Notes: generated from the letters alone by a model not told the origin. A DNA stretch of 64,000 bases from Vespa crabro (GCF_910589235.1 NC_060976.1:3922253-3986252); one strand, 5' to 3'. Counted from the first letter of the stretch, positions 10,914-25,543 are shown. Numbers and translations are program-made.

Positions 10914-11630
10914 CTAGCGGCTACTGTTTTTCTTGCCTTATTTATAACATATACTATCTTTATATAGAAAAAGATATATATTTGTGCTAATGGTAACAAT
11001 TATATAAAGACGACTCCGAGAGGCAGCGTGCCCGAAGGGCATCATTAATGCCTCCGAGTCCGATTTTCTCTTATAACGTTGCCTCGTTCCTTCTCCATCC
11101 TACCATCTTCCTTCTTCTTCGTCCTCTCAACCCACCCAACTTTATCTTCGTATTGCCACTCTCATTCGTTCTAGCACAATAATTTATCGTACGTTTCGTT
11201 CTCTAATTACTTTTTGCCTTCGTTGCTCAAAACGATGAAGGTCCCGAGGATGGCGAGTGAGGACGGGAAGAGCTTTTCTCTTTTTCTCTCGAGTGCGTGT
11301 TTTCACGTCGCGCGTTTAATTACAGCTGAAAGTGAAAAGACTCAAGGCGATAGTAATACAGCTTTATACGTCAATATGAAGATATAGAATTATATTGCAA
11401 AACGAATATTTGTTTTCAGTAGAAATTTTGATCCGATTGATTACTTTCATTAAAGTCTCTCAGTATTAAACCGTTATAGTAAATCTTTGCGATCGTGCTA
11501 GATGAAAATGTGGTTTAGGAGTAACAGCCGAAGGTCTACGTCCAATCCTGCTAGATATAATCTCGCTGGAAACAATAAACTCGACTTTCTCCGTGTCTCG
11601 GAAAGCGAACGAGCGTGCGACCGAGCGAAC

Positions 11631-11631
<1 letters not shown>

Positions 11632-11682
<51 letters not shown>
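11632..11682. repeat. (AG)n microsatellite, ~25 units
   Basis: Uninterrupted AG dinucleotides over about 51 nt. They create a spurious Glu-Arg open frame. Confidence 0.97.
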
Positions 11683-11684
<2 letters not shown>

Positions 11685-14292
11685 TAGGAAGGGCCTATAT
11701 GCACTAAGCTACCACCATGATACTGCTTACTATACGACTCAAAATTCATGGAGCCCTACGTACTATATTACACTCGCACTTGGTGGCTAGGTGTTATAAT
11801 GGATATCCTTTAATACCGACCTGCCGTACATTTGTACGCGAGGGAAGGAGAAAGAGAGTATGAGAATTTGCGTTTGTATGTACAAACAAAAGTGCGTGTA
11901 TGCGTGGCTTGAACACAAAACACATAGACAAGCTAAACGCAATGAATTTCTTGCTCCTTCCGTAATGAGAATAAACATGATTTAGTTATTATAGTTGTTC
12001 CAACTATAACGACTTGCTTTTGCAAGCTAGGAGCAACGGATTGATTATTATCCGAGATTCATTTGAGCATTCGATGATATAGTTATGTGAAACGCCGAGC
12101 ATTCTGGTCTTTAATAACGAATACCCTTCTACTATGTTTTAATTAATGCCATCATAGGACGATCCTTTAATCGGGAAAATGATTTAATTTCGTCGAGATA
12201 TTGCTCGAAGCGAGTTGAAGTAACGGCGGCGTTTGAAAAGAGAGAGAAAGAAGCTCGAAGATAGAATGGTATAGAATAGTAAAGGGTGAGAGGTCGACGG
12301 GAAAAAAGGGAGGACGAGACACTCATCAAATATGAATAGATGGAAAAGAATGGTGGATGAAGGAGAAGAGAAAAGCACGGAGGACATAAAATATTTGCTG
12401 GCTCGCGGAATGCATTCCAGTCTTCTCTTCTTCTTTCTCTTCTTATTCTTTTCACGCAACCGAGAAAGATGCCTTGCGTAAAAGCGACGGACTATTCGAC
12501 TATACTAGACTCTCGTTGCACGTGTCGTCGCTCGACAAAAAAAAAACGTCAAAATTCTATTCGCATCGTTTTTATGAATTCGATTTCTATGAATTCTCGC
12601 GAACAATGGTATTGCGAGTATATCCGTCAAAAGAACTTTATTATTATTGTACTATTACGTTGAATATTATTTCGTACTATTATTTTGATTTTTTCCTTTG
12701 TACATTTCAATAGTTCTTACGAGAACGTTCATTTATGAATAAAATGTTTATAATATGAGTTTGTAAATAAAAGAGGAACGACAGGGAATGTATATGTAAT
12801 AAAAGTCAAACGTGAGAATTACTTTGCTGTGTATGAAAGAGAGATAGAGAGGGGGGAGAGAGAGAGAGAGAGAGAGAAATCGACGTGATTCGACGTGTCT
12901 CGACGTGTCTTGATCAGAAGCGACTTGGAGCTGGCTCGCGCGAGATGCTTTCGAGAGGAAGTTGAAAGGGATAACTAGAGGAAGAAGAGCGGAAAAAAGA
13001 AGCAGAAGGGCTTACATTTCCCACGGGGCATTCTTGGCTGCTCCCAGACTCCTTCTTACTTACGGATTGATACTCAATTTCCAGCGAATTTAGCTACCAT
13101 CGAGGGATCATTGCGCCAAATCGCGAGGCTCTTTTCGATTTCGAATAAATTCGATAATGGAGGTAGTTGAAGAACCGGTTATGCTGGCAAGACTGGAGAG
13201 ATTTTCTTAGTGAAAAGTTTGGTGTTTGTTAAAAATAATCATCGAAAAAAATTATGTGAATGTTCATCATGAAAGGGCGTAGAAGAACGCAGTCAAAAGA
13301 CTGACCATAGTGCCGAGATAAATCGATCGGTGACACATCGAACGGAAAGAGAAATAAAAGGAGTGTTTTCCTTAGGAAATTATGCTCGTACGGACCACCA
13401 GTAACTGGTTCTCTGTAGTAGTTTAAACGCGTTTGCTTTTGCGCCTCCCTTGGGAATTACGAGTCTCGGCTGAGAAGGGTCGGTTAATTATGATTGCTCG
13501 AATTAAAGCCCACGAAGAGAAGAAGTGTAAGCGACGATTTTCTCCGCGTACCGATATAACGTTTCCGGCAATTAGAAGAAATTATATTAACCGCCAGTAG
13601 TGGACCTTTTAACCTCTCTTTCGCCACACCTTTTCTTTTGTCTTCTCCCTTTCCTCTTCGTGCACCAATGGAAACGAATGATCATCGGTTGGTTTGTTAT
13701 ACGTATGACAGATCTCTTTCCGACGATTTTTCCGAAAAAAGAAAAAAATCATTGGTGTCCCTACGAAACAAACGTTGAAATTTTTGGTTGAAATGTAAAT
13801 TGGAACGAGATGTAGTTGAACCTCGAGAAATCTCCATTTGTAGGACGGATTCTGGGACAACGTTGATAACAATACTCGAAATTCGTAGGAAAAAAGAGCA
13901 CCTAGAATCGAAAGTACGTGCAACATTCGAGTGGTAGAAACACAATGGATCCTCGTTCGCACCGATCGCGAGTGAGGATGTGCAACGGCCGTGACGAACC
14001 TCCAAACTTAGGATTCATTATCGAACAAAGCCATCATACACGTTTGCTTGATCTTCTCGAGTGATCGCGAAGCCTTTTATGAATCGTATACATTAGTATT
14101 TTTTATTTGCTCGCTACTAATTCTCTATTAATTTTTGCCACTTCCTTTCAAATTGTTCTATCACATTTCACAAGTGTCATAACATAAATCAACAAATACG
14201 CAATTGCGACTATATTTTTTGGATTAGAATCGGGAAAAATCCCATATCGTTTTTCGAGCATCCACAAGGATACTCAAAGAATCGATACTTAC

Positions 14293-14580
14293 GGAAGTGA
14301 ATCCCATGACTTTAAGAAGCCATACAGTGAGAGCGAGATTGAGGATGACGATGACCATGAGTGTGAGGACCAGAGAATACAAACACCTTTTCCTCCAACC
14401 GTAGATGCCTAACCTGAATCCACCTTTGCAGGTTGCAGCAGAAGACGTTCTATCTTCGAGAACGGCGCTGCTTGTTTTTAAGGATTGCGTTGTACCGAGC
14501 GTCTGTCTCGTTCCGCTTCGTCGTTGAACACCCTCCGAACTTCCTGCCTCCTCCGACCAACCACTTTGATTACGGGACAT
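14293..14580 (-). CDS. Scgdelta: Sarcoglycan exon: cytoplasmic tail and transmembrane anchor
   Basis: The exon encodes 96 residues from the Met at 14580. Residues 1-52 form a Ser/Thr-rich cytoplasmic tail. The motif GFRLGIYGWRKRC (54-66) is followed by a hydrophobic segment at about 67-89 ending WLLKVMGFTS. The YGWRKRCLY block, the single membrane span and the LKVM motif are the signature of delta/gamma/zeta sarcoglycans, which lack a cleaved signal and are type II proteins. The donor is GTAAGT at 14292-14287, leaving phase 0. The acceptor is TTTTCCAG ending at 14582, so one exonic A (14581) precedes the ATG. That A completes an Arg codon begun in the 49.7-kb exon, so this Met may be internal. 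If the upstream exon is non-coding, this Met is the start. Confidence 0.93.
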
Positions 14581-14581
14581 T

Positions 14582-15660
14582 CTGGAAAATCGATGATTAG
14601 AATAGTTCCGTTAGTACTCACTATAAACTGATATCGAAGTGAATTCAAATAGGGATAAAATGTATCCAAATTAAATGACAATATTGTTGAAAATGGATAA
14701 TAAGAGTTTTAAATTGACACGAGTTGGAAATATTTAATAATCTTTACTATGGTATTTTTAAATAGACTAGTCGGCAATAGAAATCTAACATCGCTGCGAA
14801 CCACTTAAAGTTTCATGTAGATTGATAAAGCCCGTGCAGTAAGTGAGGAAGAGAGGTAGAGGTAGATGTAGAGAGAGAAAGCGGAGAATAGCTTATGCTA
14901 GATAGAAAATCGAAGCATAGAAGACCCGCAGGGTTATGTAAAATACAAGATAGTATCTTCCCTATTGGATCTGTCCTCATGCGTATATGTATGTGTTCGT
15001 GTCTCAAACGAAAACAGTGGTAACCCACGAATGAATAAATTATGATAATAATTAGCAACGGACTAAAGAGCGATTGTGCATGTTAATGGAAAATCGCTTT
15101 TCTCACACTTCTAACGGCCTGGCGATTAGCAGGGGTAGCAAGCGTATCGTTCAATCTACCATTAACACGATTCGACGCGTTAGATTTGATGGAGCCCTCC
15201 CCCCCCCCTTGTCGATAATAAAATCGATCGAATTTCATTCTGATTGACTCGCTTAGGATCTAATCTTTCGAAAAGGATCTTCTGGGCAAAATAAAAGTAA
15301 TAGAATAAAAGTTAAGACTCGTTTGTATTCTTCGAGCAATGGAAAGAGAAAGATTAGAAGTACGGAGAAGCGTGAGAACGTGGTAGGTGGAGGAGAACTT
15401 ATGCAAATCTGTCCGCAAAATGCCTGACATTACTTTCCTTCCTAATCCCTCGGTTGGAGTTTCTCGAACGAACAAGCCACCTTCGCTCGCTATTACTTCT
15501 TTTTTTTTCTTCCCCCCCCCCCCCCCACTGTCATCGCCTCTATTCATCTACCTCCTTTTCTCACCCTCGTGCTCCCTCTTCTTCTCTTAGCTCGTTTGTA
15601 TCTTCGAAAGGAATCGAGCATGGAAGAAGCCTGCCGTAGGAGAAAAAAAAAAGAGAAAGA

Positions 15661-15696
<36 letters not shown>

Positions 15697-18600
15697 TGAA
15701 ATATTCAGTCCCAAGTTTCGCGATAATTATGCCTCTCGTGGCAGTAAAGAGCTCGGTCTGCTTGAAATTAAAAGCTCCGAAGATAAACTCTCCCGAGGAA
15801 AGGATTCTTTGCCGTTGGTGCTGCCGATGCCGTTGTCGGTACTAACGCTTCTGGCGTACGAATTTTTCTTACGGCCGGTCTAGACGAAAACGTGAAAACG
15901 AGCACGGCGTTTGCTTCTCTTTTTTTTCCTTTTCCCTTTCGAGCAAATCGTGCCGCTGATTAAGAACTCGAAAAGACTAAAAGGAGGAAGGTTAAAAAGA
16001 AACGAAAAATGCCAAGGAGCTTGATGTTTCATTATTCACCGTTAGCATTAAACGTTCGAAACGTTTTCTCTATTTGCATTTTTCCACCACTTCTCTTTCA
16101 TCACCCCCTCCCCCCTCATTTCCTCCTGAGGGATGTCTTCGCGTCCTCGAAAAGAGATTTCTTTCGCGTCTGCTCATGGAAAAAGGCCTCCGGGGAAATT
16201 GGAAAAAGCTTTTCCGAAAATTTCCTTTACGATATCATAAATTTGGATTAAAACGTAATCAGCATATTTACACCTTTATGGTGTGAACCAAGGGTAGAAG
16301 GAGAGTATGAATTTATTTCACACCCTTGCACGTACCTTTTTCTCGAAATATGAAAACGAACTATGGCGCTTCTTCGTGCGCGTGCATAGATATCAGCGTG
16401 CACATATATATAATCGATCTAGAGAAAATAACCATTAGTGTCATCGATCGTCTATCATTTAATTTCTTTTTTAATAAATCCAATTTTTACTCATTACGTC
16501 TAATTAATTAACAATTGTAATCCTTGTACAGGAACGTATGTTTTCCATGTACGTTTCCGCAAGTTCAAATGAATAATGTACCTAGTACGAGTTGAAACGA
16601 GTAAGTACCAAGCAACGAAGAGGTAGAATGAAAAAGTTACGTGTTGGTTTAACCGCGCACGAAATCATCATTGTATACTTAAAACCCTGTTTAAATCCCT
16701 TAAGAGCGTCCGACGTGGTACGTGGAAACTCGACTCTTTCACCCTCTTCCCCCCGCCCCCCCGTCCTTCACCCGCGCCGCCGTCCCTTCTCCATCTCTCT
16801 TTCTCACTCTCGCAGCTTTTATTCCTTTCCCTTCTTTATCTATCTCTTTCTCTTAGTTTCGTTTGGATACACGCACGTTTCCACGTCCAAGGATAAGTTA
16901 ACTTCATCTTTCATTGAACGCGTTGTAAGTCCTGCTTAACACCGTTGTTACGTTGATCGTATATTCGATAAATTTCGTAACATTTAAGGTAGTTAATTAC
17001 AATATTATATTTGCCGTTACTCGTAAAGCTGTATTCTCAGGAATTATAGGCGTGCATGGGAGTGTCGATAATCGCGCATATTCGCGCGGTCGTCTGCTTG
17101 GCGCCTCGATAAACGATCGTGAGCACGCAAAGATATAACTTCGTACCGTCGATTGGTACGATTCATTGGCGAAAGAGACGCACGGGAAAGTTGCGGGCAC
17201 GAAAAGGAGTCCGGAAGATAACGATTCGCAGTCACGACAACGTTAAGAGGAAAGAAGAGAATGAAACAACGTTAAGAAGAAAGAAGAAAGAAATTCAGAC
17301 GAGAAGCAAAGCCATTTGTAAAACGTTCATATAATTTACGCGGCCAAGTACGAAGGTACTTTAATAAAATTATACGCTACGTACTTTACTTCAAAATGAA
17401 TTTCCAAGCAAAGTGGACCATTTTTCTCTTGGCTAATCCAATTGTTGTTCTGATTTTCAGACACGACAGGCATATCCTGAAATACTTGAGATACATAAAA
17501 TTTTTTCTAGTTCCTTACGTTTAATATCAAAATTTAAATGTCTAATCCAACGTTTAAACGGTTAATTTTATTAATTAAAATTTTATAGAAGTAATTAAAT
17601 TAATTTATTTCGGTATGACACGAAAGTACGTCGAAGGATGTGCGTTTACGAAGATAGGAAAATCTAACGTTCTAAAAGCCCAAGTTTCCTGTCATTAGTA
17701 AGCCAGTATCTATTGCTTACGCTTATGTAATACTGTATTCCGAGCTCATACCGACTGCCATCGAATTCCACGTTGCACGCATTTGATTCGAATTTCAAGC
17801 GAATATACCTCGGTCTTATAACCAACAGCTAGTATTATCACTACTATTGTTCGTTATTATTCTATATTCACTGTTGCTGGAAAATCGTGTCTACAAAGCG
17901 AATATGCTTGACTGTTTTCAAGCGTAGTCAACCATTATACTTTTCGTTTATAGTCTCTGGTACTTAAATAAAATATTTAAACAAAAGTATGCGATCAATC
18001 TTACGGCCACGTACAATATTAAAATAGATAATAAAACGATATTGCGCGAAGGAAAAATATCACATGGGAATATCACGTGGAATGCGATGAAATTACGAAA
18101 ATCTTTCATCCTTTTATAAAAGCCTATTCGACTACAGGGAATGTAAATCTGTCGTTAAATTCTTTCCATGCTGACCGGTACAATAGATCCAACCACGAGC
18201 TCGTTCGATCACGATGAAAGGATCGCGGTGGACCGTAGTGGATCGTAGTGAACGAATCCTTCGTTCCTCTTCGATCGACAAAGAGCTTAAGAGCGACGAG
18301 TATCCCGATAAAATGATACAACGAATAGGAGAAACGTTTTCAAGATACTTGGATATTTTTAACTCAACCGCTATTTCTCCGGTTTCTATCGGTTCGTGAG
18401 AGAACTTTTATTTGGCGAAAGTTGTTCGAGCGAAAACTACAAATCGAGCAGGCACCTAACGGAACTTTCTCGATTGCATCATTAAAAGGAAAGAAGCAAC
18501 GGACGCGTATTCTATTTTTCTTCGACAAATACACATCCATCGAAAACTAGAAAGACAAGAGAAGAGGAAAGAGAAATGTATATCATCTGATCTTTGCATC

Positions 18601-18793
18601 AACAAGGCTTCCTACTTGCTATACGCTCCGGGCATACGCTACACATTCGTTTCCTCTGAAACAACGCCGGGAGAAACTTTTGCCTTGCCTACTGACCTAA
18701 TAAAAAGAACAACAGAGGAAATGGAGACTACGCAACGCTTCCAGGCGGAAACTCCTCGAGGAATGGGCTTGGAGAGGTTCTCGAGAAATGGGC

Positions 18794-18827
<34 letters not shown>

Positions 18828-20372
18828 GAAGGAAAGAGATAGCGAGTGTTTCAAGGACACGGACGAGTTAATTTTCCGGCATCCACGTCGAGCCTCCATT
18901 GGAAAGCCAAGGGGTTATCAGGTGGTCCTTCGAAAGCCACAATTCTGCGGTCTCTTGCGATCCTTCTCTAAAAGGAGTGAGTTAGACTTTAGGCTACGTT
19001 GACCAATTCATTTCGTCAGTGGAGAGATAGTATTTGTGTAGTTTGAAAAGGGACACGTTGCTTTATACATTGGCGAGGATCGCTCTGCCACAAGTCAAAC
19101 ATAATTTAACTCGAATCGCCGCTAATAGACTCGTTTTTCGTACGACCTTTCTCTCTCTCTCTCTCTCTCTATTTCTCATTCTGTCTCTTTCTCTTTCTTC
19201 TTGAAGCCTTTCACACAAAGAATAGGGTAGAGCGGAAATTGCTCGGTAATTTTCATGAAAAATGCCAGAGGTTTACAATACGACCGTTCGAAGGCCATCC
19301 TCGTTCTCGTTTGTAGGGGACGTGTGCTACGGAAATTACATCCTCGTTTCCAATTTTCCTCCGGCTACGACGACCTTCATTGCGATATAACGACCGTAGC
19401 AAAGTCGTGTTTAAAGGCGCACAAGTATTACTAAGAATTACTAGTACTGATACAGCGAGTATTTTCATTTCTTCTCTTCTGTCTTCCCATCTCCTAACCT
19501 CTCTCTCTCTCTCTCTCTCTCTGTTGCATTTTAGAGGCTGGTGAGAACAATTTTACTATGCTTGTCGCGATTGCCGTGAACGACAACGTTTCTTTCGAGT
19601 TGTATTAAAATAAAAAAAAAAAAGAGAGAGAGAGAAAAAAGGTATCATCGCAGAAGCAAATATCGACGAAATTACTCGTGTGATGGTTATCGAGTTTACG
19701 AGCCGAGAATGGGAAGAACATTTTGTCGATTGCACTCGCTCGCGGAATAGGAGGATGCTCAAAGAAGAAGAAAAATCGAGGGACAAGAGCGAAAAGGTAA
19801 AATGACTCTGGAGCAAGATGTTAAGGGGCTCGATATTTCCCGAGGGAATGGGTAAACCCTTAAGGGTGGTCAGTTATTGGTCATACGATTCAATCGGAAG
19901 ATGAAACGTGGCAAGTCTACCATCTTTTCGTCGTATATAAAAGAATCTAGAAATCTATTCTTCTTCCCTCAAGATAATAAATCAAGTTATAAATACAATC
20001 GAATGAAAAGTAATGGAGATAAGAGTGAGCTTAGTTAACGCTGACTTAGTTATTGGAAATAGAAACAAAAGACGATCGATCGATACTACTTTAGAAATCG
20101 TTCAATTATGAGTTCCCAAACTTTCATCCTCTTTCGAGCGTCTAGCATGAGTTAAAACTTGTCTTAATTTATGCGGGTTACCCCTCTAGCAAGCCCTTTT
20201 CTCATTAGGAACACTAATCCGTGCTAAAAATAAATATACCAGCCATTCTCTCGAGTTGGTTCGCTCTTTACAAGTACCCGCTCGGTACGATAATAAATTT
20301 CACGCAAGAGTCGGTGAGCGTAAGTAATCAAACGGTAGACGACAAGTGGGCACTATGTTCTACCGCATCAAC

Positions 20373-20407
<35 letters not shown>

Positions 20408-21445
20408 CTTGTGAAAACTCGTGTCGTCGTTGCAGCTTCGTGTGACTTCCTGCCGAATTACTCTCCCTCTGTGTAAACACTCGGTAACCGCGAAAAAAAG
20501 CACTATTAAAGAAGAGAAAATCTCTTGCCCTGATCGTACTCCCTCGGGAATTTTCACTAGCTTCAAAGATGGAGGCTCAAATGATGAAAAAGGGTAGGGA
20601 GATTCTATTTGAAAGGACAACGATTGGTTGGTCGCGAAACAACGCGATAATAATGACAGTAAATTGGTTCACTTCCGACATTTCCAAAGAGATATCAACG
20701 GGAGAGAACAGTTATGCTCGTACATTTATGCATAAACTATAAATGTTTATTAGCTGACCGCATCGGGAATCATTAAAAATCGTAATTTACGTTGGTTTAT
20801 TGGAATAATAACGACGAGAATATATCGCCGAATCCAGACTGAAATTATTATAATGTTTGGCTATGATATTTATAAAAATATCTCTGGGAAAACAGATTAT
20901 TTTCATTTTTAGAAATCTATTACCGATTAATCATCCTATCGTCCTTTATAATCTTTGCAGGAGTGACTCGTTAAAACTCATTGATAAGTAAAGTATTGGT
21001 TCTCTCTCTCTCTCTCTCTCACTGTAAAATGTAGCATGATCTATAATATTGCATCATCGTTGTTCATTCTACCTAATCCAACCTTAGCCTTCAGTTCTTA
21101 GGCTGAAAATGGGAGAGACAACGAGAACAAGAGGAAGAAGGCTGAGTAAACCGTCGTAGAATCGACGTACCGAGCTCCTGTCTCTTGGGTCCATTGCACT
21201 CTCACTTTGGCTGCTTACCAGAATCACTTCGAGAAAGTTCTTGCATTTTCGAGTCGCTTCGCTTCAACCATTCTAGCTATAACAAGTGCATTTTTATCTT
21301 TTTCCTTTCTTTTTCTTTTTCTTATACCGAGAAACTGGAGGAGCAAAATTTAAAAGCCAACGGTACGTCGTTGAACTCGAGCGATTTTAGTTACCGTTAC
21401 TTTTGCTGATAAAAATGGACGCGAATCTACCAGCCTCTTCTAAGA

Positions 21446-21479
<34 letters not shown>

Positions 21480-21999
21480 GAAAAAGGATAATTTGTTAGA
21501 ATGCACGCGAAGATTTTTTAATCTTTCAAGAATAACTCGTGCCACAATTGTAGATTACATTGCACGTCATTCTACTACGTAGGTTAAAACGTTATTGTGA
21601 ATTAATAGAAGAATAAAAAAGTCAACATGTTCAAACTTGATCGTGCATTTCTGCAAACCAAAAGGTTCAAGAGATCCTCCTCCATCGTTGCTATTGAATT
21701 TATTTTGCGATATCCAATGGATCTAAAAATACGATCGTGAGAAATGAAAAAGTCGAGAAGAGACGAGATATCGAAGACACAGAATGAATAACGCCCCGAT
21801 AAGAAAAAGAAGAAGAAAAAAAAATGGAAGAAAAAAATTACAATAACGTTAGAAGAGAATTCTTGAGCCATGAGAATGAAAGAAATGCTGTGATCCTGGT
21901 GGGTCAAGAAAGACTCGGAATAAAATGTAGCACTTCGGAGAATTTGTCAGGAAAAAGAGAGAAAACAAGGGGTACAAAGAAGTGGAATGAAGAGACAGA
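14582..21999. other. Giant sarcoglycan intron, segment 1
   Basis: Start of the ~35.1-kb intron. It contains (GA)n or (TC)n at about 15664-15693, 18796-18824, 19149-19170, 19499-19522, 20376-20404 and 21001-21020, and an A30 run at 21448-21477. Open frames here are short, overlap on both strands and match no family I know. Confidence 0.6.
21448..21477. repeat. Poly(A) run of about 30
   Basis: An uninterrupted A run preceded by AAGAAT. I see no duplicated flanks or coding remnant that would mark a retroposed copy. Confidence 0.9.
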
Positions 22000-22520
22000 G
22001 GTAAAAAGGACTCGGAATAGCAGAAAGTAGAAGCGACGGAGAGGAAAAAGAGGCAATGCTTCGTGCGGCACGTTTCTAGGAGTCAGAGGAAATCGGTTTA
22101 GCGACCGGAAGGTGCTTTGATCGCGTTACCGGCCCTATCTCGCGGATTACGAACGATCTTCGACTTTCTTTCTCTTAACGTTAGTCTGTTAGTCTTCATC
22201 TCTTCGAACCCAGCTCTCCCCGTCTTCTTTACTTTTTTTACCCTCGCTTAGTTCACCCTCTACCTAAAACTCTATGTCACTTTCTCATTCCAGCCATTGC
22301 ATCTTCTTCGTACTTTCATCGAACCAAAACTGTAGATATTTCAATCGAATTTCATTGTAATCGCATTGTCGCACTTAAATTGACGCTTGATATTTCTCTG
22401 ACGATAAACGAAATGCGAGTCACCGTGAATCGGCAAACGCGACCGACATTAGACGAAGTGAGGAAGGAAAGTCCGTGAGGCGACTAATTCGTTGCGGTTA
22501 AATAGAAAGAGAAAGGAGAA

Positions 22521-22551
22521 AGGGAGGGAGGGAGGGAGGGAGGGAGGGAGG

Positions 22552-22577
<26 letters not shown>
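22521..22577. repeat. Compound (GGGA)n-(GA)n microsatellite
   Basis: About eight GGGA units run directly into about a dozen GA units. The minus-strand reading gives Leu-Pro-Pro-Ser and Leu-Ser runs that are not genes. Confidence 0.95.
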
Positions 22578-22587
<10 letters not shown>

Positions 22588-23021
22588 CAGAAAGAGTGGA
22601 AAGGGTGCTGTTGACTTTTCGCTTTGGCATCGTTGACATTTCCCAACGGGCAGGCAAAGAAGACGACGACAAGGAAGGTGATGCTGCCAGCTTCGATCTC
22701 TTCGCCCTCGAGCTTTATAACCGTAGCTATAGCTCTCACTCCACCTCGCTCTTAACCGCTTTACGTGTATCCATGGCTTCTATAAAGGCACACCGAACGG
22801 CTCTTCGAAGCGAAGAAGAAGCTGGAGCATCGTCGAAGGTACGCGTAAGTAATATCCTGGCCAGAAGCGTTCGGGCAATTCCCCTTCGAGGTTGAAAGAA
22901 CGACTGGTAAAAGAAGGAGGAAAAGAGAAGAAGATATATATATATATTCGCGCGCGCGCGCAACCGTATCTCGGATAATGGATTTATCGAATTTCGATTA
23001 ATTTCGCTTTAAATTTTCGCT

Positions 23022-23054
<33 letters not shown>

Positions 23055-23469
23055 CTCTCTTTTTCTCTCTTTCTCTGTCTACTTCTATTTTACGAACGAG
23101 CTCACGAAGAAAACGACAAGGTTACATTATATTACATACGTCTACGTGCATCCAGATATATAACATTTTACGTTATCCGAATATATCTCCTAATGGATAC
23201 AGTACGCCCATTGGATATGTATATCCGCGTACACATTTCCTCGATCGAGGTAACACGCTCACGTACGAACGGACACGCGTATGGACGCGAAACTACGTGC
23301 TGGTAATATGTAAACTTTAGCGTAGACCTCCGTATATTGACAGCGTAATGTAGGTGGGATCATGAAGGGCATCGGTTCCTATGTGCATATCGTATCACAC
23401 CAGTATAGGACGTCATAAAGCTTTAATGCATTGACGATCATAGACGAGAATTCTATTCAACATTTCTCT

Positions 23470-23476
<7 letters not shown>

Positions 23477-23508
<32 letters not shown>
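23477..23508. repeat. (TC)n microsatellite
   Basis: About 16 uninterrupted TC units within a longer pyrimidine-rich stretch (23466-23530). Confidence 0.95.
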
Positions 23509-23511
<3 letters not shown>

Positions 23512-24077
23512 TTCTCCCTCTCTATTCTCTCGTCCTTCTTAAGTACAAATTCGTCAAGCGAACAAATTAAATGCCGATTACTTTCGTCAAGAAACTAAAA
23601 TCTTTGCGAGCGAGGACGGTTCAAAGTTGACGGTGAACATTTTCCGCTTTCAAACGCGCGTCAACGATTTCAAAGTCACAGGAATTAAACTCGATCATCG
23701 TGCAATCACGTTACTCGCTCGTCCGCGATATAACTTCGAGTAGAAATTCAAAAGTCAACGTCGACTTTAATTGCGTTTGATAAACTTAACCAATTCTTTT
23801 CTCGTATACGTGCCAATTTAAAAGCGATATTCCCTTTTTTCCTTCCTTGTGGAAAAATCGATCGAGCTGTATTCTTTAATTTTTCTTCTACATTCATCTA
23901 TCACGACGGAACAAGTCGATGTTTTTATCCAGCTCTCGCTCGCGGTTTAACTTTCGATGCACGCTAACTTTTATTTTCGCGCTACGTTTTTATTATCCGT
24001 ACGTACGCAGCGAGTATTACGACTTGCCGGGTAATAAAGTAATACCCTTCTTCTACTTCCTCTTTCATGTGAACGGA

Positions 24078-24085
<8 letters not shown>

Positions 24086-24131
<46 letters not shown>

Positions 24132-24137
24132 GAGAGA
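24086..24137. repeat. (AG)n microsatellite with one GG interruption
   Basis: About 26 AG units with one GG interruption at 24121. It creates false Arg-Glu and Leu-Ser open frames on the two strands. Confidence 0.96.
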
Positions 24138-25492
24138 GGAAGATAGAGACTTTGGTCTTGTATAAACGGAGAACGCGATGGTTGATGTTATCCGTAGAAT
24201 TCCAACGACCCTTTCTTCGTCTCCCCATTCCTGTCTGTTCTGTCTGTCCTTTTCTATTTAAACAAAAACGATTCTACGAGGCTCATGGAACTACGCAGAG
24301 AACGAAGATAGCTAAGGTCGCTGCTGCTTAATACCACACCGGTTACGTCAGCCAATTTTCTAAAACTAATTGAAAATCCTAAACTGCTCTCCGTAAGACG
24401 AAAAGAAAGTGGAAAAGAGATAGAATGGGGAGGGGGAGAGAAAGAGAACATTGTAAGAGATGGTACTTTCTAACTCTGTCCTCCTAGAAAGAGAGAGTAT
24501 CTTCACGCCATAAAATTGGTCGAGACCTCTTACAGAAAACGATTAAAAATGTCGATCGATAACCTTGGAGAATAAAATTGAGATTGAGAAGTATATTTTA
24601 AGGGATAAAGTCGCTCGATACGTTCAGCTTAACATATACACACGTTCGATCTACCCATAAATTGTGTATACCGTTGTGAACAAAAAGGTTAGAAAGGTCG
24701 GGAGATAGAGAGGATGCGTACTTGGATCCGATACACATGGGATTTTCCATGAACTAACGTCACCTGCACCGTAATAATTCTTTTCTCTCTTACACTCTAT
24801 CTTTTTCTTTTTTCGCTTTGACGCTACGAGACTGGCTTCGCTATTTTCTCTACGAATGAAAATGATGTCAGCTATCGATCAGGAACAAAGTGATATTTGC
24901 TTTCAGTATAGCTTCCTTTAAATTTAAAATTAGAGGAAACCACTTGTTCGTCGTACCTCTTGCTCGAAACGTTCACGCGTCGTCACGCCCCTACCATTCT
25001 CGAGTTATATTCGATTTTCAAAAAACGATCATGCTCCTTTTCGTGACGCGTTTGGGTTAAACTAAGTTAAGCTTCATACTTTTTGCCTCTCTCTCTCTCT
25101 CTCTCTCTTTCTTTCCTTCCTTCTCACCTTCGGAGTCGAACGTCGTCGAGGTTTCGGTCGGATGCGGGTTGGTGTAAATCCTAGGCAACGCGCTGGACGT
25201 TTGGGAGCTTCGAAGTCGGTGCCAGTGGTCGCGTCCGACGAGGGTTGAATTTATAACGAGCCCTAGCGAATTTATGAGACGGTATTTTCGGGATCGAAGC
25301 TACGTGGGCTTCGTGTCCCTATCCAAGTCGCTCTTGCTAGTACTAAAGCATTGGCAAGAATAGAAAAGGGAGCACGGGATAGTGGAAAAGCGAAGAATAT
25401 GTGCAAATGTAGACTCTAATCCGAGAGGTGGTGAACCATCGACGGAAAGATTTATCTCAACGAGAGTAGCACAAGGTGACTATCCTCGCCCA

Positions 25493-25495
<3 letters not shown>

Positions 25496-25536
<41 letters not shown>
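25496..25536. repeat. (CT)n microsatellite
   Basis: About 20 uninterrupted CT units; overlapping frames read Leu-Ser repeats. Confidence 0.96.

Positions 25537-25543
<7 letters not shown>

Larger units (their letters stand above)
9996..14292. other. Sarcoglycan intron, distal part
   Basis: AT-rich sequence with a (TC)n tract near 10845-10874, a CRE-like palindrome at 10906, a long (AG)n at 11632-11682 and a (GA)n near 12856-12878. No coding exon with matching phase or family similarity was seen. Confidence 0.6.

Noticed and set aside
12132..12459. Minus-strand frames of 107 and 91 codons
   Set aside because: Purine-rich plus-strand sequence gives Ser/Phe/Leu-rich frames in two phases; composition explains them.
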